This document shows positions 49,381 to 61,700 of a DNA stretch of 64,000 nt, in pieces (position 1 is the first letter of the stretch; the number at the start of each line of letters is the position of its first letter). The position numbers and the translations under genes are program-made. Location: the NCBI GenBank assembly GCA_958496175.1, contig OY292279.1, positions 4,216,001 through 4,280,000 on the forward strand, in the 5' to 3' direction. Below the pieces are notes generated by a model. It was not told where the DNA came from. It saw only the letters and a list, made by a program, of their open reading frames with translations, and searched no databases. The stretch is from Sisyra terminalis (Eukaryota; Arthropoda; Insecta; Neuroptera; Sisyridae).

Positions 49381-52130
49381 GGCCCAACTTTCATGTGCCG
49401 CCCGGGGCTATGCCCCTCTAGGCATCCACTGTTTCAACTGACACCCTAGAAGACCTAGAAAGGGCCATAAGGCTCAAAAAGTTGAAGACTTCTACTCTAC
49501 TACCTTTATTAAAAAAAGGCATTTAGAGGTACTTTGAATGGTCTTTAACTGTTATTTTTTTAACAGGAGCAACGATTATTGGGAAATTGAAGAAATTCTT
49601 CAGTTTGCTTTCTATTTCAAACACTTCTGGAGTTCAAAGAGTCATCTGAGTTTTCCTGAAGTCTTAGGATTTCAATCTTTTATGTATACTTTCCTTGGTA
49701 AGGAAAAACATCTCTGGAGGAAGCGTAAAAATATTTGCTTGATAATATTTTATTCATTTAGCACTTGTAATATAAAATTTAACAATTTTTAAGGAAGTTT
49801 AACAAAGTCTTCTATCAGATACAAGTTAAACTACAAGCAGAATCTTTTAGGGAAATATCAATATCAATATGCTGCCCAATTTTCATTTGCCGCCCGGGGC
49901 TATGCCCCTCTAGGCATCCACTGTTTCAACTGACATACTAGAAGACCTAGAAAGTGCCATAAGACTTAACAGGTTGAAGATTTCTACTCTATACTACCCT
50001 TATTAAAAAAAGGCATTCAGAGGTGCTTTGAATGGCCTTTAACAGTTATTTTTTTAACAGGGACTACTATTATTGGAAAATCGAAGAAGTTCTTCAGTTT
50101 GCTATCGATTTCAAACACTTCTGGTGTTCAAAGATTCATCTGAGTTTTCCTGAAGTCTTAGAATTTCAATTTTTTATATATACTTTCCTTTGTAAGGAAA
50201 AACATCTCTGGAGGAACTGTAAAAATATTTGCTTGATAAAGTCTTCTGTATTCAGAATTGATTAGTTCTAAAGATTTCTTTCGAACAAATATTCCCAGGG
50301 AAAGCGAATTCCTTTCATTCTTTCGTTAGAATAATTTCATTAAAAAAAGGGAATAATAATATGCCCCTCTAGGCATCCACTGTTTCAATTGACACCCTCT
50401 AAGACCTAAAAAGTGCCATAAGGCTCAAAAGGTTGAAGACTTCTACTCTATAATACTCTCATTAAAAAAAGGATTATGGGATACTTTGAAAGGCCTTTAA
50501 CTGTTATTTTTTTAACAGGGGCAACGATTATTCGGAAATTGAAGAAATTCTTCAGTTTGCTATCTATTTCAAACACTTCTGGTGTTCAAAGAGTCATCTG
50601 AGTTTTCCTGAAGTCTTAGAATTTCAATTTTTTATATATACTTTCCTTTGTAAGGAAAAACATCTCTGGAGGAAGCGTAAAAATTTTTGCTTGCTAAAGT
50701 CTTCTGTATTCAGAATTATTATTCAGCATTGACGTATTTCAGCATTGAAGTTCTAAAGATTTTTTTTTTATCAAATATTCCCAGGGAAAGCGAATTCCTT
50801 TTCTTCTTTCTTTTTAATAATTATAATCTTTCATTAAAAAGGGAATAATATTACAGTTTGGTCCTTCACAATCATTCTTCCCCCTCATTTGTGGTCGCCC
50901 TAATGGTGGATCAGTATTTTAAAGCTTTTTTGTAAAGTTTAACATTTTCATTGAAGAGTTTTTAGTTCCATTGAGAATTTTTTAGTTCAAAAACCGGTTG
51001 CCGATTGAATTATAGAAAATACTACGGTTATTTAACCGGTTATTCATTTTTAACTGACACCCTAGAAGACCTAGAAAGTGCCATAAGGCTCAAAAAGTTG
51101 AAGACTTCTACTCTATACTACCCTTATTAAAAAAAAGGCATTCAGAGATACTTTGAAAGACCTTTAACTGTTAATTTTTTAACAGGGACTACTATTATTG
51201 GAAAATCGAAGAAGTTCTTCAGTTTGCTATCGATTTCAAACACTTCTGGTGTTCAAAGATGCATCTGAGTTTTCCTGAAGTCTTAGGATTTCAATCTTTT
51301 ATGTATACTTTCCTTGGTAAGGAAAAACATCTCTGGAGGAAGCGTAAAAATATTTCCTAGATAATACTTTCTTCATTTAGCATTTCTAATATAAAATTTA
51401 AGTATTTTCAAGGAAATTAAACAAAGTCTCCTATCAGATACAAGCTAAACTACAAGCAGAAACTTTTATGAAAGTATCAATGTCAATATGCCGCCCAATT
51501 TTCATGTGCCGCCCGGGGCTATACCCCTCTGGGCACCCATTGTTTCAAGTGACACTCTAGAAGACCTAGAAAGTACCATAAGGCTCAAAAAGTTGAAGAC
51601 TTCTACTCTATACTACCCTTATTAAAAAAAGACATTCAGAGGTATTTTTTAACAGGGACAACTATTATTGGAAAATCGAAGAAATTCTTCAGTTTACTAT
51701 CTATTTTAAACACTTCTGGTGTTCAAATATTCAACTGAGTTTTCCTGAAGTCTTAGGATTTCAATATTTTATGTATACATTCATTGGTAAGGAAAAACAT
51801 CTCTAAAGGATGGGTAAAAATATTTGCTTGAGAAAGTCTTCTGTATTCAGAATTGATAAGTTCTAAAGATTTCTTTCGAACAAATATTCCCAAGAAAAGT
51901 GAATTCCTTTCCTTCTTTCCTTATATTAATTTCATAAAAAATCATTCTTCCCCCTCATTATTGGTCGCCCTAATAGGAAACCAATAATTTAAAGCTTTGT
52001 TGTAAAGTTTAACATTTTCATTGAAGAGTTTCTAGTTCCATTGAGAATTTTTTAGTTCAAAAACCGGTTGCCGATTGAATTATAGAAAATACTATGGTTA
52101 TTTAACCGGTTATTCATTCTTTAGTAAAAG
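49380..52130 (+). repeat. Higher-order tandem array with exon-like cassettes
   Basis: Five units with variable period (about 460-670 bp) share CCGCCCGGGGCTATGCCCCT (most units), GACACCCTAGAAGACCTAGA, GGTTGAAGACTTCTACTCTA and a 131-nt cassette. The cassettes lie at 49567-49697, 50061-50191, 50519-50649, 51186-51316 and 51656-51786. Each is bounded by a T-run plus AACAG acceptor and a GTAAGG donor, stays open in one frame, and encodes a peptide around EILQFAIDFKHFWCSK and HLSFPEVLGFQ. A larger unit with AAAAACCGGTTGCCGATTGA repeats at 50.88-51.05 and 51.94-52.12 kb. No start exon or known domain was found. It may be a satellite, an expanded transposon piece, or an array of alternative exons. 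Confidence 0.8.
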
Positions 52131-52184
52131 CATTGTTGGAAAGTCAAATGAGTCCTTAAAATTTTGTTCTTTATGTTGTTTCAG

Positions 52185-52397
52185 ATACTTTTCTTAGTGT
52201 TCCAGGATTCTCCCGGTTGTTCTAAACTTTTAGAAGAATGTTCAGTGTTAATGCATAATAATTTAAGTTGGAATATAATTACTAAAAAGAAGATAAAATT
52301 TGTGAAACTTTTACATAAACAGCGAACGCTTATTGTGGATTTGAAGGCCATGAAATTAAAAATTAAAATTTTTATATCAACGCTTGCTGTGTTTTAA
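52185..52397 (+). other. Possible exon downstream of the cassette array
   Basis: TTATGTTGTTTCAG is a good acceptor at 52184. Joined in phase to a cassette donor it gives about 12 further residues (DTFLSVPGFSRLF) and a stop. Read in another frame it is open to 52397. There is no family match. It is noted because it would be the natural terminal exon if the cassettes are transcribed. Confidence 0.15.
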
Positions 52398-52724
52398 CTT
52401 GTTCGGCATGTTAATGAATCGACCAATCAAACAGCACATAGAATTGTTTTGTTTATGGAACACATGCGCAGTGGATCGATGGAATAAGAAAACATGTACG
52501 TCTGAAAGACAGACAAATACGATTGTAATATAGGCAGGTGAAATGGGTGGTTGGATATTGATTGTGTGATGTTTTGTCGGAAGTATAGTATTTGAGTATA
52601 TGAGAGGAGGCTGTGTACGTAGAACAGCAGCGAACATTCAACAACCGTACACGCAGGAAGGTAGCAGATAACATCTTGGAGAGGAAGCGGAGTGAAAACA
52701 TCTTCCCACCGGCCCAATAACACC
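52398..52724 (+). promoter_or_regulatory. Promoter and 5' UTR of the Y-box gene
   Basis: This sequence is more GC-rich than its surroundings and lies directly upstream of the Y-box ATG. GACCAATCAAAC at about 52420 holds a CCAAT box. No TATA box was assigned. Minus-strand open stretches here have no family features. Confidence 0.45.
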
Positions 52725-55700
52725 ATGGCCGATCCGGAACAGGCCCCCGAACAACCAAAGGCGGCCACCAAACAGGTCATCGGTAAGAAAATTGCATTTT
52801 CTTTCGCACAAGTCCTGAAATTCCCGGCTGAATTTTCGACCCACGCCATTTTCATTTTTCTGACGCACGTTTCGTGTGGAAATGGTACCGGTCCCGGCGT
52901 CCATCTTTATGCGTTCCAAGCACATGGCAATATTTCTCATTATTTCCCAATTAATTTACATGCAATCTTTTGATTTTACGATTATTTCTTGCAAGCAATC
53001 GATGAAATTGTTTTTCATTCACCGTTTCGGTGAAAATCGCGTGAGTTTCACCGAAAAGAAAATGCTTTTAGAAAAAAAATTTAATGGCTTCCCTCCTAAA
53101 TCCCTCATTATAAGCCTATTATCTATTCACTTTTTTTTCCCCCATTACTATTCAAATGTAATAATTTCATCAATCAATATTTAAATTCCAATAAAAATCT
53201 TTTTTTTTTTTGGTGAAACATTTACCCTATACAAATATCTCTTACCCATTCATAAAATTTCCCATTTTAGTAATTCACTAATTTTTTTTTGTTTTTTTTT
53301 CCAGCAAACAAAGTATCCGGCATTGTTAAGTGGTTCAATGTAAAAAGTGGATATGGCTTTATCAACCGGTAAGATTTGTTTTCGTTTCATTTACCTCTGA
53401 AAATATTTCTGCTCTATATGTAATATCTATTTTCCGATAACCTTGAATCGACAAAAAATTCATGTGCGTTTTAATTTAAATGGATGAGAAGAAAAATATT
53501 TTGTTCCATTCGAGCACCGGTGATTGTGTTCTCAATTTTCCTCCTCATTTTTTTTTTGTGCTCTAATGCTCTTTATAACTTTACATACTTTAATACAATG
53601 GATATAAATAACATTTATCATTGAGAATAATATTCAAGTCCATTGACCTTTTTAGCTATTATTATTTACACGTTATAGTTAGTACCTTTAATTTTTCCGA
53701 TTGCCATAGAAACTGGTTTGATTAGAATTGGTCCGAAAAGATTAGAAAATTTTTGCTTTGGAGAAAAATAATTTGTTTTTTTAGAATTTCCAAATAAAAA
53801 TTGATCGCAAGTTGGATTGGTAAAATGTTAACATAAACTTGAATAGTTTGGCTTATCAGTTTTGGTAGAAAAATAAGTTTGCAACTTAGAAAAGATTAGG
53901 ATAAAATTGGATGAAGGAAATGAAGCCCCATAAGAATTTTTTTCTTTTGAATTATTGCAAATTTTTTCTTAGACAAAAAAACGTAATAATAATATTCGAA
54001 ATTAAGACTTTTTCAGATGCTTCCACCAAGAAATTGAAATTATTGAATGTTAAGAAAATTTCGTTTTGTAGTAGATGTACAAGTTTGATTCCTCTTCGTT
54101 TCGAGGAGCATCCAAATCCTTTACCAAAAAAATAAATGGCTTTTTTTTTAAGTGATCCAAGAATTAATTCAATCTTTTTACGTTGAAGACGAAAAATGTG
54201 TCTAGCCGATTTTTTCAAGTTGGCCCCATTAAATTATCTTTAATCTATTCCGCTTTCGCGGAATATTTTCAAAATTTTCCGAATTCAACTGGTAAGGCAC
54301 TCATTTTTTTTTATTTTCCAAGTCTTGGAAGTTTGTTAAGCAATCTTTAAAGATTGTATCAATTTTCTTTGACTTTCACCAAAATCGATGCACAATAAAA
54401 CCTCTAATTTTAAATCTTTGAAAGTATGATTTTTTACAATGTTATACAGGTCTAGGATGCAAAAATTTGAACCCTTCAAGTTTGAAAAACCATCGACAAT
54501 AGTTTCTGCTTAAGAATTTCGAGCATCCAAATCCTTGACCGAAAAAGTAAATGGTTATTTTTTTGAAGTGATCCAAGAATTAATCCAATCTTTGTTTGCA
54601 TTCCAAACATATTTAAAGCGTTCGATTCTCTAGTCGATTTTTTCAAGTTGGTCCCACTAAATTATCCTTAATATTCTCCGCTTTCGCGGAGTATTTTCAA
54701 AGTTTTCCGAATGCAACTTGTAAGGCAATTTTTTTTTTGATTTTCCGTCTTGGAAGTTTGTAAAGCAATCTTCAAAGATTGTACAAATTTTCTTTGATTT
54801 TCACCAAAATCGATTTACAATAAAACCTCTAATTTTAAATCTTTGAAAGTATTATCTTTTATAATGTTATACAGGTCTTGGATGCGAAAATTTTTATCCC
54901 TCAAGTTTGAAAAACCATCGACGATAGTTTTTGTTTAAGAATTTCAAAGCATTCGTTGAACTTCAGCGCAAGATTGAAAGAAACTTGTGTAATTTTAAGC
55001 CATTTATGCAAAATTATTGGTATTGGTTTTCTTTTGGACATTTCCTCTGACCCTCCACCAAATCATGTCGGACTCCTTGTGTTAAGAGATGTTCCAAGTT
55101 ATGACATTAAGTCTGAATTCTTTATTTCAACCAATATTTACCATTAACATTTGATGGAAGCAAACTGGTATTTATGCATCTAACAAATATTTTCTAATTT
55201 CCAAATCTTATTAAAATGATTTTAGGTCCTTCAGGTGGTTTTGATTTGAAATTTTCATCCGTATAATAATTACGGTAGATTGGCAAAGTTTCAAAATAGA
55301 AGAACTAAAATTCAAAATTCACTTGGTCAAATACTTTTTGTCTGCATTCTTGCAATTCACATGTATATGCTAATAGGAGACGTCTCGCTTTAGAAATTAA
55401 ACCGAAAAAAAATGATGGTATTCCTTCTGGTGGAAGACTAGAAAAACTAAAAAAAAACCTTTGAAACATAAGCAAATTTTTTCCTCTTTGTAACCATTGG
55501 CATTGGAGAAGCAAATTTCAAATTGTCGAGCCGCATGCGGCTCGACATGCATTTGATTTGAAAAATGTTAGTTTTCTTTGTAAAAAAAATTTATTTGCTA
55601 AAAGTCGTTAAAGTTTTAGTTGCAATAAATCAGCGATAGTTTCAATGATATAATCAGTACAATATTGTTTGCAGTAAATTAGTCGTGGCACATATTTTTA

Positions 55701-57803
55701 AAATTGTTCAAGTTATCCATCAAAATTTAGTAATAAAAATGTTTCTTTTTTTAGATTTTAAATAATGGCATTGATAATGAAAATATTAACTTCGTTCTGC
55801 AAATAATTTGCTTTATGTTTCGAAGGCTTTTTTTATTAGTTTTTGGCTTGGACTACGATTTTTATCCGTTTAGGAATCGTTTGCAATGTTTTGTATTTTG
55901 ATAGGATTTATTCTTTTGTAGAAGTTTAAATTGTTGACCTAAAGTTTTTGCGGTTTTCGTCAATTTATCCGAGTTTCCCAGTTTAGCGACCAATTATTAG
56001 ACTCTTGATTATTTTTCTACCAAAAGAATTATGTAGAACAAACTTAAAATACTTGGGAACAGTTTTATTGACCAATTATTACCAGCTACATTATTTCCAT
56101 TTTTTTTTTCTTCTGATAAAACAAGTTTATATTTTGTCATTTGAGTGATTAAATTACTGTTATCATTAATCTTATATCAATGACAAAGTTTTTAATTATA
56201 TTTTTGATAAAAAGTTGTAAAAAAATATTCTCTAGGCATTGTTAACGAAAAAAAAATGTCGATAAATGCGTACCTGAGCTCCAATTGGAACTCATTACTT
56301 TTTGCAGGTGTATATTTGGCCAAGGTCATTAGTATGTGACTATTTTACCTGCAAATATATGAAGTTGTAAAGTAATTAAACATACAAAACATGTATGTGT
56401 ATCAAGGCTTGCACTTTTAATAAGTGTGCTCATATTTTCGATATTTTGAAATTTACCTTCAAGAATGGTTTTATATAATATATTTTATTAAGAGGCGGAT
56501 GTTTGAATGGTTTATTCCATAACGGAAACGGAAAGCAAGGGGCTTTTAATATTTTTTAATGAGAAATAATTGGATTTGATTTATTGAAATGGGAGTTAAC
56601 TAAGTTTGTTTGGTTTTGTTTTCACTGTCTAGTGATATCGATCAAGTTGTAGATTTTCTACCAATTGGCAAAGTTTTTTTTATTAGATTTGCTATATATT
56701 TCATGAATTTTATCTAATATGATTATTTTGCGAAAACTAGAAAGTTTAAAAGAACATACAAATGGTTTGTTATCTTTGTTATGGATTTCCTAAAGCAATA
56801 AAATAGAAAATCTGAATTGCATAATTTTAATTTTTATGATTATCTTATCAGTCTGGTTGAATTATAAAATTGTCAATGTTATAGTTCAAGTATTTATTTA
56901 TTCCTTTTTTTTTTTGTAGAAACGATACTAAAGAGGACGTTTTTGTACATCAATCAGCCATAGTAAAGAACAACCCCAAAAAAGCAGTGCGCTCGGTGGG
57001 CGACGGCGAGGTGGTCGAATTCAATGTGGTGATTGGAGAGAAAGGACATGAAGCAGCTCAGGTGACGGGTCCTGATGGCACCCATGTGCGTGGTTCACCC
57101 TATGCAGCCGACAGAAGACCAGGATATCGGCTATGGTACTATCCACGTGGTGGACGTGGACGAGGACGTGGACAACGTAAACCACGTGATGGACAAGAAG
57201 GTGACTTATAAAAAATGATTGATTATTTAATCTCTTATCGAATTGCAATATTTGCAATTTATAAGGGTCAATGAATATTGATAAAATGTTATCAATTGGT
57301 TCAAATTATAAATATTTTTTTAAAATAATTTAGGTTACGAATCTGGTGAGAATAAAACCGAAGGTGAGCAGTCGGGAAATGAGGAAGTTGAGGGTATTTT
57401 CCCTCGACGTTATAGGCCTCGTCGTGGACGTGGCGGTGGTTACGGCTATTCGTTCCGTGGACCTCGTCGTCAGGGTGGACAGGGACGCCCCGATCCGGGA
57501 GCGGAAGGACAAACTGACGGTGAAGGCCAGCAACAAGGTGGCCGTGGCGGTGGTGGTCCTCCACGTCGTTATTTCCGTCGTAATTTCCGTGGACCACGTC
57601 GCCCACCACGTCGTCCTCGTAGCCAGGACAACCAAGGCGATGGTCAAGAAGGAGACGGACCACGTCCACCACGTATGCGTTACCGTCGTCGCATGCCCCC
57701 ACGTCAATCTCGTCAACAGGGCAATCGTACCTCGCAATCAGAACCAGCTGATTCCAACGACAGTCAACCTGTGCAGAATACCACCACGGAGAGCACAGCT
57801 TAA
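52725..57803 (+). CDS. yps: Y-box cold-shock-domain protein (ypsilon schachtel type)
   Basis: Exons 52725-52782, 53305-53368, 56920-57200 and 57334-57803 encode 290 residues. Y-box proteins coat and package mRNA into translationally regulated mRNPs. The cold-shock domain spans residues about 20-95, with RNP1 KSGYGFIN and RNP2 DVFVHQSAI, then [20 protein letters not shown] and AAQVTGPDG. The tail alternates basic/aromatic RGG-like islands ([33 protein letters not shown]) with acidic patches, as in the animal family. The ATG follows a CACC context. Intron 2 is 3.55 kb with internal repeats. Intron 3 (57201-57333) is short; reading through it gives a stop at 57209, so retention would truncate the RGG tail. 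Convergent with SMYD4. Confidence 0.96.
54070..54940. repeat. Direct duplication of about 420 bp in Y-box intron 2
   Basis: Two units (about 54100-54500 and 54520-54930) share GAGCATCCAAATCC, AAGTGATCCAAGAATTAAT, CGATTTTTTCAAGTTGG, a CCGCTTTCGCGG hairpin, CAAAATCGAT and CATCGACAATAG/CATCGACGATAG. The copies are diverged and non-coding. Confidence 0.78.
54941..56919. other. Remaining Y-box intron 2
   Basis: AT-rich intron sequence with no exon supported. A short hairpin, GAGCCGCATGCGGCTC, lies near 55529-55544. The exon 3 acceptor is preceded by a long T-run ending TTGTAG. Confidence 0.5.
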
Positions 57804-58778
57804 GGTTCGTGCTCACGCGACCAAAAAAAAAACAATTAACATTTAAAATAAAACCCTTTTGTTTAACTTAATACCAACTATTACATACAATTTAGTGCGT
57901 GAGTAAAGTAATAATATATGTAAAAAGCAGACAGAAGGTATTTCATAACGAAAAATGTAAGAGTTTTGTATTTCGTTATTATTTTTCTAAGATCATGTAC
58001 CATTTTTGATATGTACTTTCTTATAATATGGAAATTGAATATTTTTTTTGTGTTTATTTGAATCAGTTTATGAAATGCCTTTCAAAGACCTTACGTCTGA
58101 CTGCAATTTTTAAACATCTTTCCTTTCTTAATCTAAAATAATAAAAATAAAAAAATAAAAATATAAAATCAATCTTACGTATAGAATAGTGAAAAAAATC
58201 GGAAAAGAGAACTATAGTTTTTTTTTGCTGTTCCATACGTGTTAAGGTTGGCCCAAAAAAATTGTGGATTTACTTAATAAAAAAAAAAAAACACCTAAGT
58301 TTTTGCCGAACCCATCTTTGGTAAAAATAACAACTGTGGAATGTAATAAAATTTTTGAAAAGAATGGATGTTTCTCTCTAATCATTAGTTTGTTTTCATT
58401 TCTATATATATGTTTGCTAAATTGATTAGCATGCGAATTGAATTTTATTTTAATTGAAAAAAAATTGTACGTTTTTTTTTTATCTGCTGGATAGATTATT
58501 TTTTAAGATTATAATTATTTTGTATGTACTTTTTGACAAGTTTTTATTATATATCTGTATTTAATTTAAAAGAAATTAGAATGGATTATGTACCTTTATA
58601 TATGTAATTAAAGTTTCTCAATTGTGTACATACTCAAAATACATAAGCTTTAATTTATAGACTTTTGAAATATTTCATAAATTGTGTTTGTATTTGTTTC
58701 CTATTGAGAGAAATAAAAAATCTGTTCTTATTTATGTAAAGCGTTTATTTTAATTTTTTGATTTTTCCCATTTTTTTT
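57804..58778. other. Convergent 3' UTRs of Y-box and SMYD4
   Basis: Non-coding. Several AATAAA-type words follow the Y-box stop, including GAGAAATAAAAAAT near 58710. The two genes end tail-to-tail within about 1 kb, so transcripts may overlap. Confidence 0.55.
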
Positions 58779-61700
58779 TTATATTTTACAGAGTTTATTT
58801 CCTATGCTAAAAGCATAGAGGCAAGTTTTTAAATGGTCTTGAGCTCGTTGAGTTTCTATGTGGGGTGGCACGGCAACCCTAAAATATTCATGAATCAATA
58901 ATAGTTGTGTTATTATGCAAAATTAATTACCTGTGAAATTCATTAAGTGCACCACAATAGGTATCAATGGCATGTTTGTAATTCTCTTCTTGCATTGAAG
59001 CATAGGCCGTTTTATACTGATTTTCACATTCTGTTAAAGTTACTAAAGACTCATCGAGATTTATTTCTTGATTACATTTGCTGCATTTTCCGCTAATATC
59101 AGGTAAGGTGAAAACTCCGGAACAGTTTTTAGTGGTGCATCTGGAAATCGGTCGGTTAGAAAATGTTTCACATATTTTACATTCAAAAGTCAATACTTTA
59201 ATTTTGCAAAGGTCTCATCAATATCGGAAAGATAAGGCCAATCTTCTTGGCATGCTTGGCAATTACACTGAAACCAATATCGAGATTCCAGCGCCTGACG
59301 TCGGTCGGAAAGAGTAATTCGCGAAGCGATTGGTCCATAGTTTTCAGCGACTAGGTCTCCAGCTTTGATCAATTGATTGGCCACAATTATGATTTTGTCT
59401 CCCATAAAACATCTGGTAATTGTTAAAGTTTTAATTGTTACAACTATTGGAATCCACTAGTGCATATTGAAAACATTTTATAATACTTCAAATTACATTT
59501 TACTTCCAAAAAAAAAAATGGCAAAGAGATGCGGTTTTTTGTATTTGATTGAAGAAAACATAAAATTTGGGAAATATATTTTTAATTGTTTAGGGACTTT
59601 TGGGGTCCAGAAAGTTTCGCAGATGTATCTGGAGGCAAGGGTGATCTAGTTAAAAACGCATCTCCGGAACTTTAGCAAAAATTGGTAGTTTTTGGGGTTG
59701 CTTTTCAAAATACTTTTCAAAAACATACTCAAAAACTTCATTTTAGTTTTGCCCACTGGGAATTCATAGTAAAAATATGTTTTCATGGCTTTTACTCTTT
59801 AAAAATCAGAAGTTTGAAAAAGTTTGAATCGAAAAAGCCGCCGTGGTACTTCAAATTACATTTTACTTCCAAAAAAAAAATGGCAGAGATGCGGTTTTTT
59901 GTATTTGATGGAAGAAAACATTTATAAAATTTGGGAAATGTATTTTATATAGTTTAGGGACTTTTGGGGTCCAGAAAGTTTCGCAGATGTTTCTGGAGGC
60001 AAGGGCGATCTAGTTAAAAACGCATCTCCGGAACTTTTTTAGTTCAAGTGATTTCAAAACACCAACTTGGTAGTTTTTGGGGTTTCTTTTCAAAATACTT
60101 TTTAAAAACATAGTCAAAAACTTTATTTTAGTTTTGTCCACCTGGAATTCATAGTAAAAATATGTTTTCATGTCTTTTACTCCTAAGAATGAGAAGTTTG
60201 AATTTCAAGTTTGAATCGAAAAAGCCGCCGTTGGAAGTTTTACCATACAAATCCTGCTAAACTATGCAGTCCAATTTTCTTTAATTAATTAATTTACTTG
60301 GAGAAAACCAACCCTTAAGGGGTCAAGCCCTTACCAAATTAAAATCCTGGATCCACTACTACTAGAATTTGATGACATTAGACTGTATTCTTGATCAACA
60401 ATTCTGAAAATTCGCGAGGAAAGACTTCAATAGTACAAGATCTACATAAAAGGAGGTCCATAGTTTCCTCAGCTTCATTAAAAAAACTTCTTGGACATCA
60501 TATTTGAAGTCAGCAACCCCAAAAACTACCCGTTATCTATTATTTCCTGGGGAAGTTTAATTTAATTTAATATTTGCTATGAGAGAATTCATATATTGTT
60601 GAGGGAAGCTTAAGCTTCTTAGCTCCATCTGGATCCTCTGAAGCCTCATAAAACGCTAAGGAGTTTAATGGATATCAAATTATTATCAGTTAACACTAAA
60701 ACTTGAAAGCTGGATCTTTTTTTTACGTATTTTTTGCGAAAAATAAGTTCAAGACATTTCTCGCGAATTTTCAGGGTTGTTTATCAATCTACTACCATCA
60801 AATTCTAATTGTAGCGGATCCAGGATTTCAATTCGGGAAGGGCTTGACCTCCTTAAGGGTAGGTTTTATCCAGGTAAACAATAAAAAATTAATAATATTA
60901 CTAATTATTGGGGAAAATTGGTCTATTTTACAAACTATTTCCGAGCAAAGTTTAATTTAATTTAGGATTGATCATGAGGATTTAAATGTTTTTGAGGAAG
61001 GCTCAGGGTTTTTAGCTCCACCTGGATCATCTGGATCATATTTAGATCTATAAGGAGCTTAATGGATATCGTAAACTCGTCACACTAAAACTTGTAAGCT
61101 GGATCTTCTTTTACGTATTTTTTGTGAAAAATAAGTTAAAGTTATTTATCGCCAATTTTCAGGGTTGTTTATCAATCTACTACCATCAAATTCTAATTGT
61201 AGCGGATCCAGGATTTCAATTCGGGAAGGGGTTGACCTCCTTAAGGGTAGGTTTTATCCAGGTAAACAACAACAAATTAATAATATTAAAAATTATTGGG
61301 GAAAATTGGACTATTTTACAAACTATTTCCGAGCAAAGTTTAATTTAATTTAAGATTGATCATGAGGATTTAAATGTTTTTGAGAAAGACTTAGGATTTA
61401 ACTCCACCTGGATCATCTGGATCATATTTAGATCATTAAGGAGCTTAATGGATATCGTAAATTCGTCAGATAGTAGTTTAGTCATTTTCTATAAATTAAG
61501 TTCAAAAAGTGATTAATTTCGAAGACCATAAACTCCATAGACTTCATATTCTTAAACCCCAAAAACTTTCATGTTCGTTTTTTTAAAATTGATTGAATAA
61601 AATTTTTGGAAAAGTCCAGGAGAAAATGGTTACGGTTTCCAGGTGCATCGTAAACTCTCTGAACAATCTTGACTTGAAAAAATCAATTGGCATATCTTTT

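Noticed and set aside
57301..57846. Open frames in other frames and strands over the last Y-box exon
   Set aside because: The repetitive CGT/GGT/CCA codons of the RGG tail leave all frames open. The cold-shock exon phase selects one frame only.
61124..61353. Repeated open frame shared by two copies in the SMYD4 intron
   Set aside because: The two frames are alike because the DNA was duplicated recently. The copies have no splice signals and no recognised domain.
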